Shown: one piece after another, positions 11,851-22,871 of the stretch
How the letters are laid out: each line of letters opens with the position of its first letter
How positions within the stretch are numbered: the first letter of the stretch is position 1
Source of the DNA: Notospermus geniculatus
Lineage: Eukaryota; Nemertea; Pilidiophora; Heteronemertea; Lineidae
Length of the DNA: 64,000 nucleotides
Assembly (NCBI GenBank): GCA_002633025.1
Contig: NMRB01000148.1
Coordinates: 149,894-213,893, forward strand
Reading direction: 5' to 3'
The notes under the pieces: generated by a model
Databases searched by the model: none
Told to the model about the DNA's origin: nothing
The model's input: only the letters and a program-made list of their open reading frames with translations
Translations under genes and position numbers: made by a program

Positions 11851-13510
11851 GTAAAGTTCTATGGAAGCGTCGTCTTCATGAAGCCATATCGATTCCACAT
11901 TCTACATGTATTATTAGATTACATCATAATACACTACAGTGTGGCAATTAAATGCGATATCTGAGTTATGCTACAGGTGTGACAGGAGTCAAGGTTCTTT
12001 GAGTGACAAGGTCCTAGGAATGCAGATCCTCCAAACAATAGCCCGCTAAAGCTATATTCGAACGGTCATGGTCTCTCTAGCCATATATACTAATCCCTCG
12101 CTGAACAACGTTACACCTGACTTTGATTCCAGGGGGACTTGGATTCCTTCCACACCTATATATGGTTACAATAGTGGTCTCTGCACATCCGCTAAGGTTA
12201 TCCTGCACCGATGAACTCCAATTTAATACTGGCAAAAGTAACGAATTAGTTGGATTTATATGCAACACCGATCGTTGTGTATTATGTAAAATTCAGAAGG
12301 GATCTTCATGGTTCTCTCAACATCACGCAGTATATGTTTTTAGTTTTTTTATTCATGAGTACCCCATGCCGTCAATAACGGAAAGGCTATTAGTGTGCGT
12401 TACGAAAAACTCTATGAGAGGTTTGTTTAAACATATCGAGCCGTTGTTGTAAAAGTTCGACCTGCATATTTTAATTTTTGACAATGTAAACTTGACAACT
12501 TGAAGATAGTTTTCAGGTGAAAAAAAGAGTGTCAATGAAATAGAGTCAGCCCCTTGTCACTTGAAGAAATTTGGTCTGACGGAAATTGAACAACACTTGA
12601 AGTTTTTCGCCTCGGAAAATTATACATGAGGTTCGCTACAGCCATCTTGCCAAAACACAGCCATACGCTGCGGAAGGCCCTGTCACACTTCTGCGTATCC
12701 TAATAGGAGCTGCCACTTCGTTGACCAATAGGTGTCACTACGGTCCTATTCAATGCCTAGCGGACCCATTCATGGTTGATTGAGCACCACAGGAGAATTT
12801 TCTATTGTATTGGTCCGCTAGAAGTTTGCTGCCCTCTTTTGGCGATAAGCGCGGCTGACTGCTCCTATTTCTTATCTTATGAGTTGCGCATTGAATTTTT
12901 TTTTCGTACGCACAATACGCACCTCACATGCATTTCAATCGTTTTGTGCAAGTTTTATGTACGCAGGCAAGGGCACAGTCCACCGGCATGCACAAAACTA
13001 CGCTGCATAAGCTGTTACGCAGGTCATAAGTTATAAATACGCAGTGCCGCTGTGTATTGAAAACTTAACTCATATTATTTTAAAGGACTTGATATACGCA
13101 AAAGTGTGACAAGGCCATTAACCCCTGTTGCGGGCCCACATCCTTCAATCTGGTTCATGAGAATTCTGTATGAACCGTTTGGAAACTACATCTTCCTCGA
13201 TGATGGTCTTTTACCGCGAAACCAATGAATTAATTTTCGTTTTTTAATCATTCAAAGCCACTCGTCAGCATTAGGTGTAACTAGAGAATCTGTGCCGAAC
13301 CTTGTACAGATCTAGAGACCTGTTGGTATAAAATGCAGGTTGCAAGTTTACCTGCAGGCAATAGTATTTGCAATACATTTGACTTCACATTGGACACTAA
13401 CACTTCATGACCTTAACCATTAATCTACAACATGTAATTTTTCCAATGTTATGGAGACTTTTCCAAAAAAAACTCATTCCATTTCCTAATAGCCCACCCC
13501 AAACCTTTTC
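11851..13510. other. Non-coding sequence downstream of the LamG/PAN gene
   Basis: Contains the unproven 3' UTR of the gene (right part), a small TIR element (12702-12869) and a repeat fragment with CCAGGGGGACTTGGATTCC at about 12130 that recurs in diverged form at about 38455-38500. No exon recognised. Confidence 0.5.
12702..12869. mobile_element. Small TIR element AATAGGAGC...GCTCCTATT, second copy
   Basis: 168 bp, same ends and interior motifs as 16797-16969, downstream of the LamG/PAN gene. Confidence 0.7.
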
Positions 13511-13740
13511 TCATTTTAACTCCCATGAATCAATGTGTGGCAGTTTAGGTACAAGCTGCTGGGAATTCTTGCTGAGATAACACTTCGATTGCTTGGTGTC
13601 AAAATTGAAGGAATTGCAGGCGTCGTTCTCATAACATAAGAGTAGACACATCTCCAGGGGCACGGCGTCGATGGTCTTGATGATGTTCTCTCTTTCTTCG
13701 ATGTTTTTACCTTTGATGGCTACGAACTCTGTCGTTGGCA
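13511..13740 (-). CDS. PAN/apple domain exon, C-terminal end of the LamG/PAN protein
   Basis: This is the last coding exon of the gene. The acceptor TTTCTTTTTTAG precedes TG|CCA, so the split codon G|TG joins the LamG exon in phase 1 as ...CFVPTTEF.... It encodes about 76 residues with a PAN/apple signature: FVAIKGKNIEERENIIK, then VPLEMCLLLCYENDACNSFN and FDTKQSKCYLS, giving the C-x3-C...C...C pattern that pins the central helix to the sheet, then TGA after SWELK. PAN domains mediate protein or carbohydrate contacts in secreted proteins. The combination of a LamG-like domain with a C-terminal PAN domain is a known type of invertebrate extracellular lectin-like architecture. The intron to the previous exon is 14765-13741 and carries two hairpin elements. 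The 3' UTR must extend leftward below 13511; an ATTAAA at about 13236-13241 is a possible poly(A) signal but unproven. Confidence 0.85.
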
Positions 13741-13888
13741 CTAAAAAAGAAATACGCCCTAAGCTCAAACACGAATTCAGAGTGTCATCCATTGGGCTTA
13801 TGATTTGAATTAAAGGGACTCTACAGGCAGGCTTCTCATAGGCATTTTGACATGCACATTATACCGATCTTTTGGCATGAGAATGACT

Positions 13889-14102
13889 AGGCCGCGTGCA
13901 CACTGCCAGCGAAATGGCGAAGCGAAGCAAATCTTGCCAAGCGATGTCATGTGGTGAAAACATTTAAATATTCTGGAAGCGTTGGCGTGTACGAACTGAG
14001 AGCGATGAGAGCTGATCGCTCTCAGTTTGTAAACGCCAATGCTCCCAAAGTCGATTTCGCTTCGCTTCGCCATTTAATTCGCTTGCAGTGTGCATGCGGC
14101 CT
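13889..14102. mobile_element. MITE with AGGCCGCGTGCACACTGC ends
   Basis: 214 bp in the LamG/PAN intron. The ends are inverted (GCAGTGTGCATGCGGCCT on the right), followed inward by GCGAAATGGCGAAGCGAAGC and its complement. A small inner stem is formed by CTGAGAGCGATGAGAG. Confidence 0.8.
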
Positions 14103-14346
14103 TATTCTGACATGTATTGCACGTAAAATGCACTTACAGTGTAATATCAACATGTGAGCCAAAATCTGTAGGTCGTCAGTTGCAAGCGCCACCTGTGATG
14201 AGTGTCATAGCTACATGTTGCTGCCGATAGGGTTCCTTTAAGAGACAGTCTACGTATAGGCCTACTGTTTTTACTACATTACGTGCATTTGCCTTGAGAC
14301 AGTATACTGTATCTTCAACAACACGACCAGTAGGTTGCCTATGATA

Positions 14347-14502
14347 TTAAAGCGGGTGATCCACTGTTGCGATTTTGGCTTGAGACGGGGTTGCGTTCCC
14401 TTGCGGTTACCTTATATGGCAATCGGAAGTCCTTATAAGGTAATCGCAAGGGAACGCAACCCCCGCTCAAGCCAAAATCGCAACAGTGGATCACCCGCTT
14501 AA
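14347..14502. mobile_element. Hairpin MITE with TTAA flanks in the LamG/PAN intron
   Basis: 156 bp with TTAA on both sides. Arms begin AGCGGGTGATCCACTGTTGC and run about 70 bases, including GGGTTGCGTTCCCTTGCGGT, with a short loop. Confidence 0.85.
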
Positions 14503-14690
14503 AGGAGCACGGTATGCGATCTCTTATCGGTATTTTGACTGCCGACGTAGAGGGCGCCACCTAGCGGCAGCAATAAGAACTAAAAAATCCATTACAAAAT
14601 GCACGTAGTAGATCGGGCCCATTCGCCGACAACGTAGTTAGTCCTTTGGGTTGGAGAGTGGCGCCGGCTGTTGAGGAAAAGTGGCACACT
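14503..14690. repeat. Third, diverged copy of the sequence that opens blocks A and B
   Basis: TTTGACTGCCGACGTAGAGG and GGTTGGAGAGTGGCGCCGG recur in the same order as at 350-508 and 15823-15965, with a different spacer. Confidence 0.75.
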
Positions 14691-14765
14691 GGGCTCCTAA
14701 CCATGATGGATTCACTGTCTCACTCTGGCACCCGTTAGACCCCACAAAATGTGACTGGCACTTAC

Positions 14766-15422
14766 CAAAGCACATATTCTTGATTTGTTCTATTTCGTCG
14801 TAGTTCAGAACGGCGTTGAAGAGACTGACACAGCTCAGGGCGAACGTTGCTGCTCTCCGTCCAAGAACGATCGGTTGGTCAGTTGTTCTGTTTAGTTTCG
14901 GGGACAGAGAGGTCGTTATCTTCTTTTTATTCAGATATAGAACTACATCTCCCGTGTCGTAGTCGTAGGATTGGGAAATAAAAACCCATTTGTCTTTGTA
15001 TGGGATGCCCAGGGTGTCGCAATTAGCAAGAACTTTTTGCTCGGCTCCAACTCTCACTAGGATATCGCCGGATTGAAACCGCAAACCGTCTAGGAATTTT
15101 GCTGGATTCACTGAATCATCAACCTGTTGGAAAAGTCCGAAGTTAGTAACGTCTGGTGCTAAGAAGTATCCGACGTAGGTATAACTCTTCGGCAGTATGG
15201 CCATGCATTTCTTTGCGTCATCTCGTAACCACGAATACTCTCCTGTGGCGTGGTAGGCTAGACGAGACCTTGTTGGACCTGGCCCGAGAAAAGCTCTTTT
15301 ACCAGTCAGATGACACTCATTTTGACTCTCGTCCCGCCAGGTGTCGCCGTCCTTACTCGACTTGTCTAGTGGCCAATATGCCACCATGACATTCGACTCT
15401 GAAGTACCGCCTTCCGCCGACC
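14766..15422 (-). CDS. Secreted LamG-like (concanavalin A-like) lectin domain exon of a LamG/PAN protein
   Basis: A 657-nt exon is bounded by an acceptor (TTTTCATTTATAG) and a donor (TTTG|GTAAGTGC), phase 1 on both sides, as is usual for shuffled extracellular domains. It encodes about 219 residues with the layout of a LamG/pentraxin-like jelly roll: VMVAYWPLDKSS near the start, a DTWRDESQNECHLTG turn, central beta strands around SYTYVGYFLAPDVTNFGLFQ, the core strand KWVFISQSYDYDTGDVVLYL, and the closing LGRRAATFALSCVSLFNAVL-NYDEIEQIKN. Five cysteines suit an extracellular disulphide-bonded protein. Such domains bind glycans or proteins in secreted or matrix molecules; the ligand is unknown. 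The open frame reads on past the donor into intron sequence and begins upstream inside a mobile element, so only the part between splice sites is given. Upstream exons with a signal peptide were not found; the duplicated block B starts immediately to the right. Confidence 0.88.
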
Positions 15423-15446
15423 CTATAAATGAAAACAAGAGTGTAA

Positions 15447-15704
15447 TTAAAGGAGCTGGACGTCCAAGTTGTAAACACTCACTCACTGGTTCTCTATCCA
15501 CGCGACGCCTGCGGTGCTGCCACCTATTGTCGGTGATATGTACTGACGTGAATATCGTGAGTGAGTTGCATCGGACCGGGAACCAGTCTAACGATCACGG
15601 GGCGCGACTGGTGCTGCCACCTGCACGAAGGAATAAAACTAGTTTGCCGACCATGTTTGTAAACAAACCAGCTTGTTTACAACTTCGGCGTCTAACTCCT
15701 TTAA
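15447..15704. mobile_element. piggyBac-type MITE, TTAA target, beside the LamG exon
   Basis: Same family as 9116-9374: TTAA flanks and GTTGTAAAC/GTTTACAAC subterminal arms. Its left TTAA lies only 24 nt from the 3' splice site of the LamG exon, and its right TTAA is where block B homology starts. Confidence 0.9.
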
Positions 15705-16796
15705 GAAAAACGAGGGATCAGGATCAGGAGGTACATGTACGGCTATAGAAAACATAACCATTGGAATATACTGGATCTTTACCGTCCTTGCGTCCGCTGT
15801 AGAAATGCGCGTTTAAAGGAGCACGGTATTGGATTTCAAATGCGTTATTTGACTGCCGACGTAGAGGGAGCCACCTAGCGGCAGTAAGACGAACTAAGGG
15901 TCAATTCGCGGACAACGTGCAGTAGTTAGTCCCTGGGTTGGAGAGTGGCGCCGGATGTCGAGAAAAAATGGCAATACCGTGGTCCTTTTAGATGATAGGG
16001 GGACCACGACAGGGGGCGTTTACCAATAAATTTACTTGTAGGTCTTTACTCATCTGTAGTACAAGCAGTATGACCTTATGTATAGAAGACTATTGTGACT
16101 CGGACTTTCATTCCTTAGACTAGTCTACCACTCCTTTCACACACAGTTCCACCCAAAAAAGTAGTTTCCGATGTATATTGTGAAAGTTTCCAACAATACC
16201 GAACACAAATTCCCTCGCTGAGAATGGCCATTACCGCGGTCTGTGTCACTAATTACTTACTGTGACATTTTGAAAGTATCTCTCATCGAAACTTTACTTA
16301 ATTTGAAAAAGTTTTAAAACATTGATGTCAAAGCTAAGTCAGAAGTGCACGAGTTGAGGTACACCCGGCATTGTCATGTACCTGAAAAATACTTTAGCTC
16401 AGGGTAAAACATGGAATGGCTAGAAGCACTTCATAAAAACTGACAAGCTAACAAACACTGCGGTAGTGATCGATATGTAAGTGACAAACCCGATGAAATT
16501 TACATCCTAAGACCATGAATGAAAAGTTGTGGAAAACTTTTGTAGGATTAATGACGCGAAGGAAGAATACATGTGTCACAACTTCAGATGGCCATTTCAA
16601 ACTATAACCGATCAATAACATAATTACATGGCGTAGACAGAGTCCTCCAAAAGTTTGTGAGGATGAAACGTTGCGAAAAGCCTCCTCATCTTCCTATCCT
16701 CAAGTAGGCCTACCCACTGCTGTTGATATTTTTGTCTGTTTCACTGCAGACGAATTTTGGACACTACGTCTTTAAACATATCTTCAGACCAGGTTT

Positions 16797-16969
16797 AATA
16801 GGAGCTGTCAGCGGGTTGACCACTAGGTGTCACTAGGGCCCAATTCAATGCATCTAGCGGACCAAGTCATTATCGATCGAGCAGCGATCATAATAGATTT
16901 CCTGTACATTTGGTCCGCTAAGACTGTGCTGCCATCTGTTAGCAATATGCGCGGCTGACTGCTCCTATT
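16797..16969. mobile_element. Small TIR element AATAGGAGC...GCTCCTATT, present only in block B
   Basis: 173 bp with 9-bp inverted ends and GTTT on both sides as a likely target duplication. A second, diverged copy is at 12702-12869. Both share the internal GCGCGGCTGACTGCTCCTATT-type right end and a CTAGCGGACC motif. Confidence 0.75.
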
Positions 16970-16984
16970 GTTTGATGTATTCCT

Positions 16985-17089
16985 GGGCCCATATTCATAA
17001 AACTACTTAAGTGTAAGTGTGACACTTATTCTTTGTTCAACACAGAAGATAAGTATCACACTTTGACTTAAGTAAATGAGTATGGACCC
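16985..17089. mobile_element. Palindromic MITE in block B, matching 1455-1560
   Basis: GGGCCCATATTCATAAAACT arm and a complementary arm ending TATGGACCC. Confidence 0.75.
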
Positions 17090-17322
17090 TGGCCCTGATT
17101 CTTAATTACGTTTAGTAAATCTCTGAGTGCCTCTCTTTTTGTTCCTTTTTTAAAATTTGTGTATTTTATATAAGTATACATGTACCGGTATGTTATTAAT
17201 TGCAAAGAATGTTGAGATTTTACACGTAAGATGGAACGCTCTTAAAAAGACAATTCATTACCATTATCATTATCATTCATTATCATTATCATTATTCATT
17301 ACTAAATCCGGACTTAGATTCC

Positions 17323-17448
17323 AGGGCCCATATTCATAAAACATATACTTAAGTCAAAGTGTGCTACATGTCTTTTGTGTTGAACAAAGGATAAGTGTCA
17401 CACTAAGACTTAAGTAGTTTCATTAATACTATACACGTAGTATGGGCC
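17323..17448. mobile_element. Palindromic MITE in block B, matching 1621-1713
   Basis: Opens GGGCCCATATTCATAAAACA and closes TATGGGCC. It lies next to a CATTAT-rich microsatellite at 17259-17300 found only in B. Confidence 0.7.
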
Positions 17449-19128
17449 TAGGGTACTTAAGTTTAGTCCTACTGCCACAGGTGTCTCTTGCCTACAGTGT
17501 ATTCATGGCCGCAACTAGCATATGCATTGGGTTGGGGGTTGGGGTGGGGGAGAGACGTCATCGAAAAATCGTATGCGTTCATGCGGAATTTGTGAGAAAA
17601 AAGGCAAAAAGTGCAGCTTATAGGATACACAATCGCCCTCTTGTTGGGTCCTTGACTATTCATTACTCATTTGAATCAGTTTTGTTATTTTTAAGACTAA
17701 ATTATTAGGTAGTTAAGAAAGTAGTTAAAAGAAAGTAGGTAAAAGCATACCTTGTGCGTCCAATCCAGAGTGCAGGCCGCAGAAAACGAAGATTATCGAA
17801 TAAAAGTGCATGCTTCCGATCGGCAGTGGATTATTAGGTATCACCTTCGGCCACGTGATGAACTTACGCCCTATTCCTGATTGCAAGTGAAGAAGTAAAA
17901 AAAGAGTGGACCTTCTGTATCATGGCCTAGGCCGCACTCAGTATGATATTTGCTTTCCACCACAAGCAGTCAGCGTTTTCCTTCTTTCAACTTTTTAACG
18001 GCAGAGGTCATAAACGTTGAATAATTCGCACATAGAAACATTCACACCCAGATTTCCACCAATGCCACTCCGCTTTGTTGGTTTTTGGTTATACGGATAA
18101 CTTTCCGAAATACGTGTTATGCGGGAGATCACCTATCGGACGTATCCTTCTCAAATGCCAACACGATTACTGCAGGAAACACCGGTGCTTCCTCGACACA
18201 ACCTTGCCTTTCAAATTTGACTACCAAATCGTTGATGCCACGGTTTGAGCATCTCCCTCTAATTTGTTAATTTTCACGTAATTCGCCATGTCGTCCCAAA
18301 AGTCTATAAATTATAAATGGAGTACAGCGAAGAACATGAACAATATGCTCTCATCAGACCCAATATCGTCAGCATGTGTCCGTAGGCAAAACTGTTTCTT
18401 TCTTTTGATGCCCTTCATCGCAATTAGTAGCAAACTGGGTCGATGGTGCTGACGAAAAGTTGACGAGAAGAGCTGATGCTTAAATGTTTAAGCTGTCGTT
18501 TTAAACGTAAAGGCTAAATGAGCCTGCCATGAGACAAATGAGGTGTGCATTCACACAAAATCTATGGTTTTCGATTATTGCACCGTTTTCAAAGGCAAGG
18601 GACCCCGTCGTTTTAAACTGACGGCTAATTCGAGTGATCCACTTTTAAGCCAAATGTGGCACATTCACACCACAAATGCACACCACCAGTGCCTCTTTCA
18701 CAGACAAGGAATAACAATCGGCTTGTTGAAACCACTCGGAAAAGTGAAGCCGCATTTGGTTATCAATAATCGTGTTCTGCGTTCGGTCGAGAGATGGCGA
18801 CATCAATCTAGGCCAATGAGCACCGCGCGCTTCGCGGTGCTCATATTGATTTCTCTAGGATTGGTCAATTTTACGCGATTGGGACGCTTTTCGCAGGAAA
18901 CCGCTGCACGGAATGGCGTGATTTTTCGCCACCTGCCCTATCTATTGTCAGGCCAGGTCTGAAAGAAGGGATTCTTCGAACCGATCGATACTGACCGTGT
19001 TTTGGGTGATTTTGGTCTCTTGCTGGCAAAATGATGCAGACGACGATTATTTCCCCAGCATCTCGCTTTTTCTGGCGAAGTCTATCATTAAACCGAACTC
19101 TCAGGCCCGTTCTCTGCGGGGACTCGAT

Positions 19129-19330
19129 TTAAGCAGGCCTCACACGAGGACGGTTCTGACGGCGGTTCAGCACGGTTCAATAGGGAGGTTTAGAAATCAA
19201 GCGATAAATGCAATATAAAATCCGGTTAATGTGTCGTATGAAAAATAAAGTTATCGTTTGATTTCTAAACCTCCCTATTGAACCGTGCTGAACCGCCGTC
19301 AGAACCGTCCTCGTGTGAGGCGTGCTTTAA
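19129..19330. mobile_element. Hairpin MITE with TTAA flanks, block B copy
   Basis: Same as 3395-3596 with a few substitutions. Confidence 0.8.
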
Positions 19331-19780
19331 TTTCTACAAACTGGACCTTATATCCATACCCTGTCTGACTCCTTAACAGTTTTGCGTTTTTCTCGCAGAT
19401 GTCTCTGCATGTTCCACTGAATCAACGGGCGATTCTACTGGGGTGTTAATGGGTGGATATGACCACGTGTCTCAGTTCTGTAAACATGGGATGATGAGGT
19501 GAACGTAAAAGCATCTCCCGGCCGTTCCCTTACATGTATTTTTTTCTGCTCGAACATTCTCTTTTTATCAACTACTCCGTCGTTTCCGTCTTTTCCTTAG
19601 TTTTTCCATGTTTCGTGTCATCATTAATTAATGTGACCAATTTTTGCTCTGGTGGATTTGAAACATTCTTATAGGCAAATATGTTCAAATAAAAAACTCT
19701 TCTTTTGGTTTTGGTTGAGCAATAGATTTGCCATTCAGGTATCAGGATTTTTTGTCAATAACTAAAAATACATTAACACA

Positions 19781-19936
19781 ATCCCTTATAAAAATATTCT
19801 CCATTTTACCATACTGGTGAATGGTAATTTCGCACGGTAAAAGAAGGTTTATCACGGTGAAAGCCATTTAAACCATGGTAAACTGTCCTTTACCGCGCGA
19901 AATTACCATGGTAAAATGAAGATTTTCATAAGGGAT
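19781..19936. mobile_element. Inverted-repeat MITE, ATCCCTTAT ends, block B copy
   Basis: Matches 4049-4201 with a small insertion after the first TTTTACCATA. Confidence 0.75.
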
Positions 19937-19970
19937 AAGACCGATTCTCACTTTCTCATAATTCGAAAGA

Positions 19971-20265
19971 GCCCGGTGGTGTAGTGGTTCGGGTCTCCGA
20001 CTAGCGGTCAGAGGATCCCGGGTTCGAATCCCACTGGGCGTGAGACTTTGGGCAAGTCTCTTTACCTCACTGGCCTCTCTCCACCCAGGTGTATAAATGG
20101 GTACCGGTCGGAAATGCTCAATTGTAGCGCTGAATGGGCAGCTCATCTGAGTTCTACTGAAAGGTTTCAGCACAGACTGGGGTTAAAGTGTAAAGTCGGA
20201 TGAGAACCTCTACCGTAGTTGATATCAGACTATAAACCCAAACTTTAACTTTAACTTTTGAAAGA
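19971..20265 (+). mobile_element. tRNA-derived CORE/MIR-like SINE
   Basis: A 295-bp insertion present in block B and missing from block A, where the target reads through uninterrupted. The 5' part (19971-20040) is tRNA-like: GCCCGGTG pairs with CACTGGGC as an acceptor stem, TGGTGTAGTGG is an A box and GGTTCGAATCC (20021-20031) a B box, so RNA polymerase III could transcribe it. The middle (about 20043-20101) contains GACTTTGGGCAAGTCTCTTT and a later TATAAATGGG, closely resembling the conserved core of MIR/CORE SINEs. It ends in (AACTTT) repeats, and GAAAGA at both edges is the target duplication. Sharp edges and an empty sister site indicate recent movement. Confidence 0.9.
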
Positions 20266-20947
20266 AGGTGGTGGAAACGTCAACTTTGCTGGTATACCTG
20301 GAGACCCTGATATGCATCCCGGGGTAATCAGCGGTTCTCAATGTTGGCTCCCTCAGTCACCAATTTTTTTGTGACGAAGGGAGCGAGCGCTAAGATATAT
20401 TCTCAAGGTGCTATCATGTGGGACCCTTCTGAAGTCCCCCCCACTCTTGAATTTCTGTATACCACTGTTATATTAGCACTGAGAGACTTAGTATAATGCA
20501 TTTCTGACATTATCTGGGCAAATTTTCACTTATGAATCTGGGGAAGGATGGTGAAATCTCGACTCAAATTGTCGCCATTAGAACTTGGCAAACCTGGCCG
20601 AACTACAATGGACGGCATCTTCCCTATTCAATATCCGTCGAGAACTCGCTACAATTTTCAGATGATTGTTAATGGGTTTATAGTGCTGGCTGACATGGCT
20701 TTTGATGGGCGTAAAAGCGCCGAGATGGCCGATAATTGAGCATGATTGGCCAGGTATTAGCTTGAAATGTCCGTTATTATGGGCGTTATTTCACCGGGCG
20801 TCGCGGGGATGGTTCCTTCGACTTATGGAAGTATATTTCTTCTATCAGAAGGTGGAGTAAATATTTCTACTTCTAGGGGTATGTGTCTTGATTAAAAAGC
20901 ATATACCGGTAGCGTCTTTTAAAATGCAGTGCCCGGCTGCCTATGAT

Positions 20948-21081
20948 CAGGGTCCATACATTGTATTCGTAAAACCTTGCTATCAATGCTTAGTTACTTG
21001 CAAAAAGTGCCCAGTTTGTACAGGCCAATGTACACACACTTCGCAACCAACTAAGCTAGCAAGGTTTTATCAAAATAGTCC
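20948..21081. mobile_element. MITE with GGTCCATACATT ends, block B copy
   Basis: Diverged homologue of 4653-4791, directly left of the N at 21098. Confidence 0.6.
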
Positions 21082-21097
21082 CAGGGCCGCAGCTAGC

Positions 21098-21098
21098 N
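21098..21098. other. Collapsed assembly gap (N)
   Basis: Left side matches block A to about 4797, next to a run of ten G. Right side resumes at about 5262, so some 465 bases are missing. Confidence 0.9.
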
Positions 21099-22569
21099 TT
21101 TCTGTACAAGCAGAATCAAACAAAACAATACTTAACTTTCCTCTTCACCTATTTATATGAATAGCGCCATCAAAGATTACCGCCAAATTATTCGCGGGAA
21201 ATCTTGACTTTGTGAAAAATGTGCAAACCAATTCAATCTCCAGAATAGAAGTGTCAGTAATTACATTTTCCAATCCGTGCTGCAGTTCAGTCTACTTGAA
21301 ATAAAATCTATTGAAACTGTTTTACTTTTTTTGACAAGGTTTGGTCTGGGTAACGTTTTAAACAGTGTTCTTCTAGAATCAGCAAAAAAGTATATTTTGG
21401 TGCTATGCACAGAACGTAAACTTAAAAAACAATTTGACGTATCCTAGAACTGAACAGCTGAAGTCCCCTCCATGTACATGTAGCCTCTAGTTAATCTGGC
21501 TAAATCGACCACTGCACCCCTCTAAATTGACCACTTGCCTCCGGTCCCATTGGTGGTCGATTTAGAGGGGTTCCACTATATATTTGTTTCCAAAATCAAG
21601 TGGCTTCTGAATTTGAGGGAAAAAGGATTGTGATCGAGGTGGGAATCAAGGAAAACCTCGAGCTTTCCCAAATTTTCGAATTCGGGTTCACGTACATGTA
21701 TGTATGGTGAAAACATACAAAGAATATCGTTTTGTAGCAGTTCATTCCCATTCCGACCCCTCACAATTTTCCGCCGTCGGCCCTAACCGTAAACCATGCA
21801 AGGCGAATTGGGAAATGGCGAAATGGGAAGACACCTTGTAGCGAGCAGCTATTGAAATGAAAACTTACCGACGCGAATGGATTTTTGCTACCTCTGCCGA
21901 AATCCTGCACTTTGGCAGTAGGTGGCTTCAAAGTCCCGTGTTTCGTTCTCCAAAATTCACCCTGGACTACTACAAGTAGTATGTGGCTTCAAAGTCCCGT
22001 GTTTCGTTCTCCAAAATTCACCCTGGACTACTGGTATGTGTATCTTTCCTCATTGATTATAAGTTAAAAGACATTCGCAACTTGTTAGAGCGGCGCAACG
22101 CGATGAGACTTCAAAATGGATCTTCTTCCTCATCCAAACATCTTGAATCCTTCTTGGTGTCCAACTTCTGTATCGTACATTTTAAGACCGGATACGCTAT
22201 GGCTTCATTCTAGCCGATCGTTCCATTGAAAAAAAATGCAAAATGAAAAATCTGCAAACTGAAGTCCTAGAATGCATTAAATGATGCGTTATAGCCATAA
22301 ACTACTTATGTCCTTCTTAAACTGCTTGAAAACTGCCCCGCGTGCATGTGTGCATCGTCAATAGGTTGCAAATGTGTGTTGAGTGCTTTTCACAAATAAC
22401 AGATAACGCCTTCGTTTCCGACAGTTATGCAATACTGTTCACTCGGATATGGTAAAAGTTAATAAAATGTTGCTCTCTTGTTCGCGTTTGACTGAAAGTT
22501 GAAGTGTCCCAACAGAATAGTTCGATGAAAATGGTCAGCATCTAAGTGCTACAGTAGTTCCCAGTGACC

Positions 22570-22734
22570 GGTGTAATAGAATCTAATGTCCCTCGATATG
22601 TGATGTCCCCCAACAATACATTTACAGATTAAGCAGCACCATTGACTTGGGCTCTGGAGAGACCAAGACCCTTAATCCTGTGACAAACAATGCATGGGGA
22701 CGGGAAGACGGGGAGCATTAGATTCTATCACACC
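22570..22734. mobile_element. MITE with GGTGTAATAGAATC ends, block B copy
   Basis: Matches 6720-6886 with a small deletion. Confidence 0.75.
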
Positions 22735-22870
22735 TGTGTGGTAGAATCAAATGCCCCTTATATTGGATGCCCTCCAACAATACAAACGGATTCAGCGATA
22801 CCACTAAATTGGACTCAACGGAGACCATGACAAATTATACCTTCACGCCCCCCCCCCCCCCAAAATAGAA

Positions 22871-22871
22871 N
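22871..22871. other. Collapsed assembly gap or ambiguous base (N)
   Basis: Directly follows a poly-C run; block A has an insertion at this place. Confidence 0.7.

Larger units (their letters stand above)
13741..14765 (-). other. Intron between the LamG and PAN exons
   Basis: A GT-AG intron of 1,025 nt on the minus strand. It holds two short TIR elements (13889-14102 and 14347-14502) and a degenerate third copy of the sequence that opens blocks A and B (14503-14690). The only unassigned piece is about 14103-14346. No other exon is seen. Confidence 0.8.

Noticed and set aside
14638-15501. Single-exon 287-residue gene
   Set aside because: The open frame is longer than the exon: its start lies inside a MITE and its end reads through a clear GTAAGT donor, so only 14766-15422 is coding.
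19971-20042. Functional tRNA gene
   Set aside because: A and B boxes and an acceptor-like stem are present, but the sequence continues into a SINE core and AACTTT tail and is missing from the sister copy; it is a SINE head.
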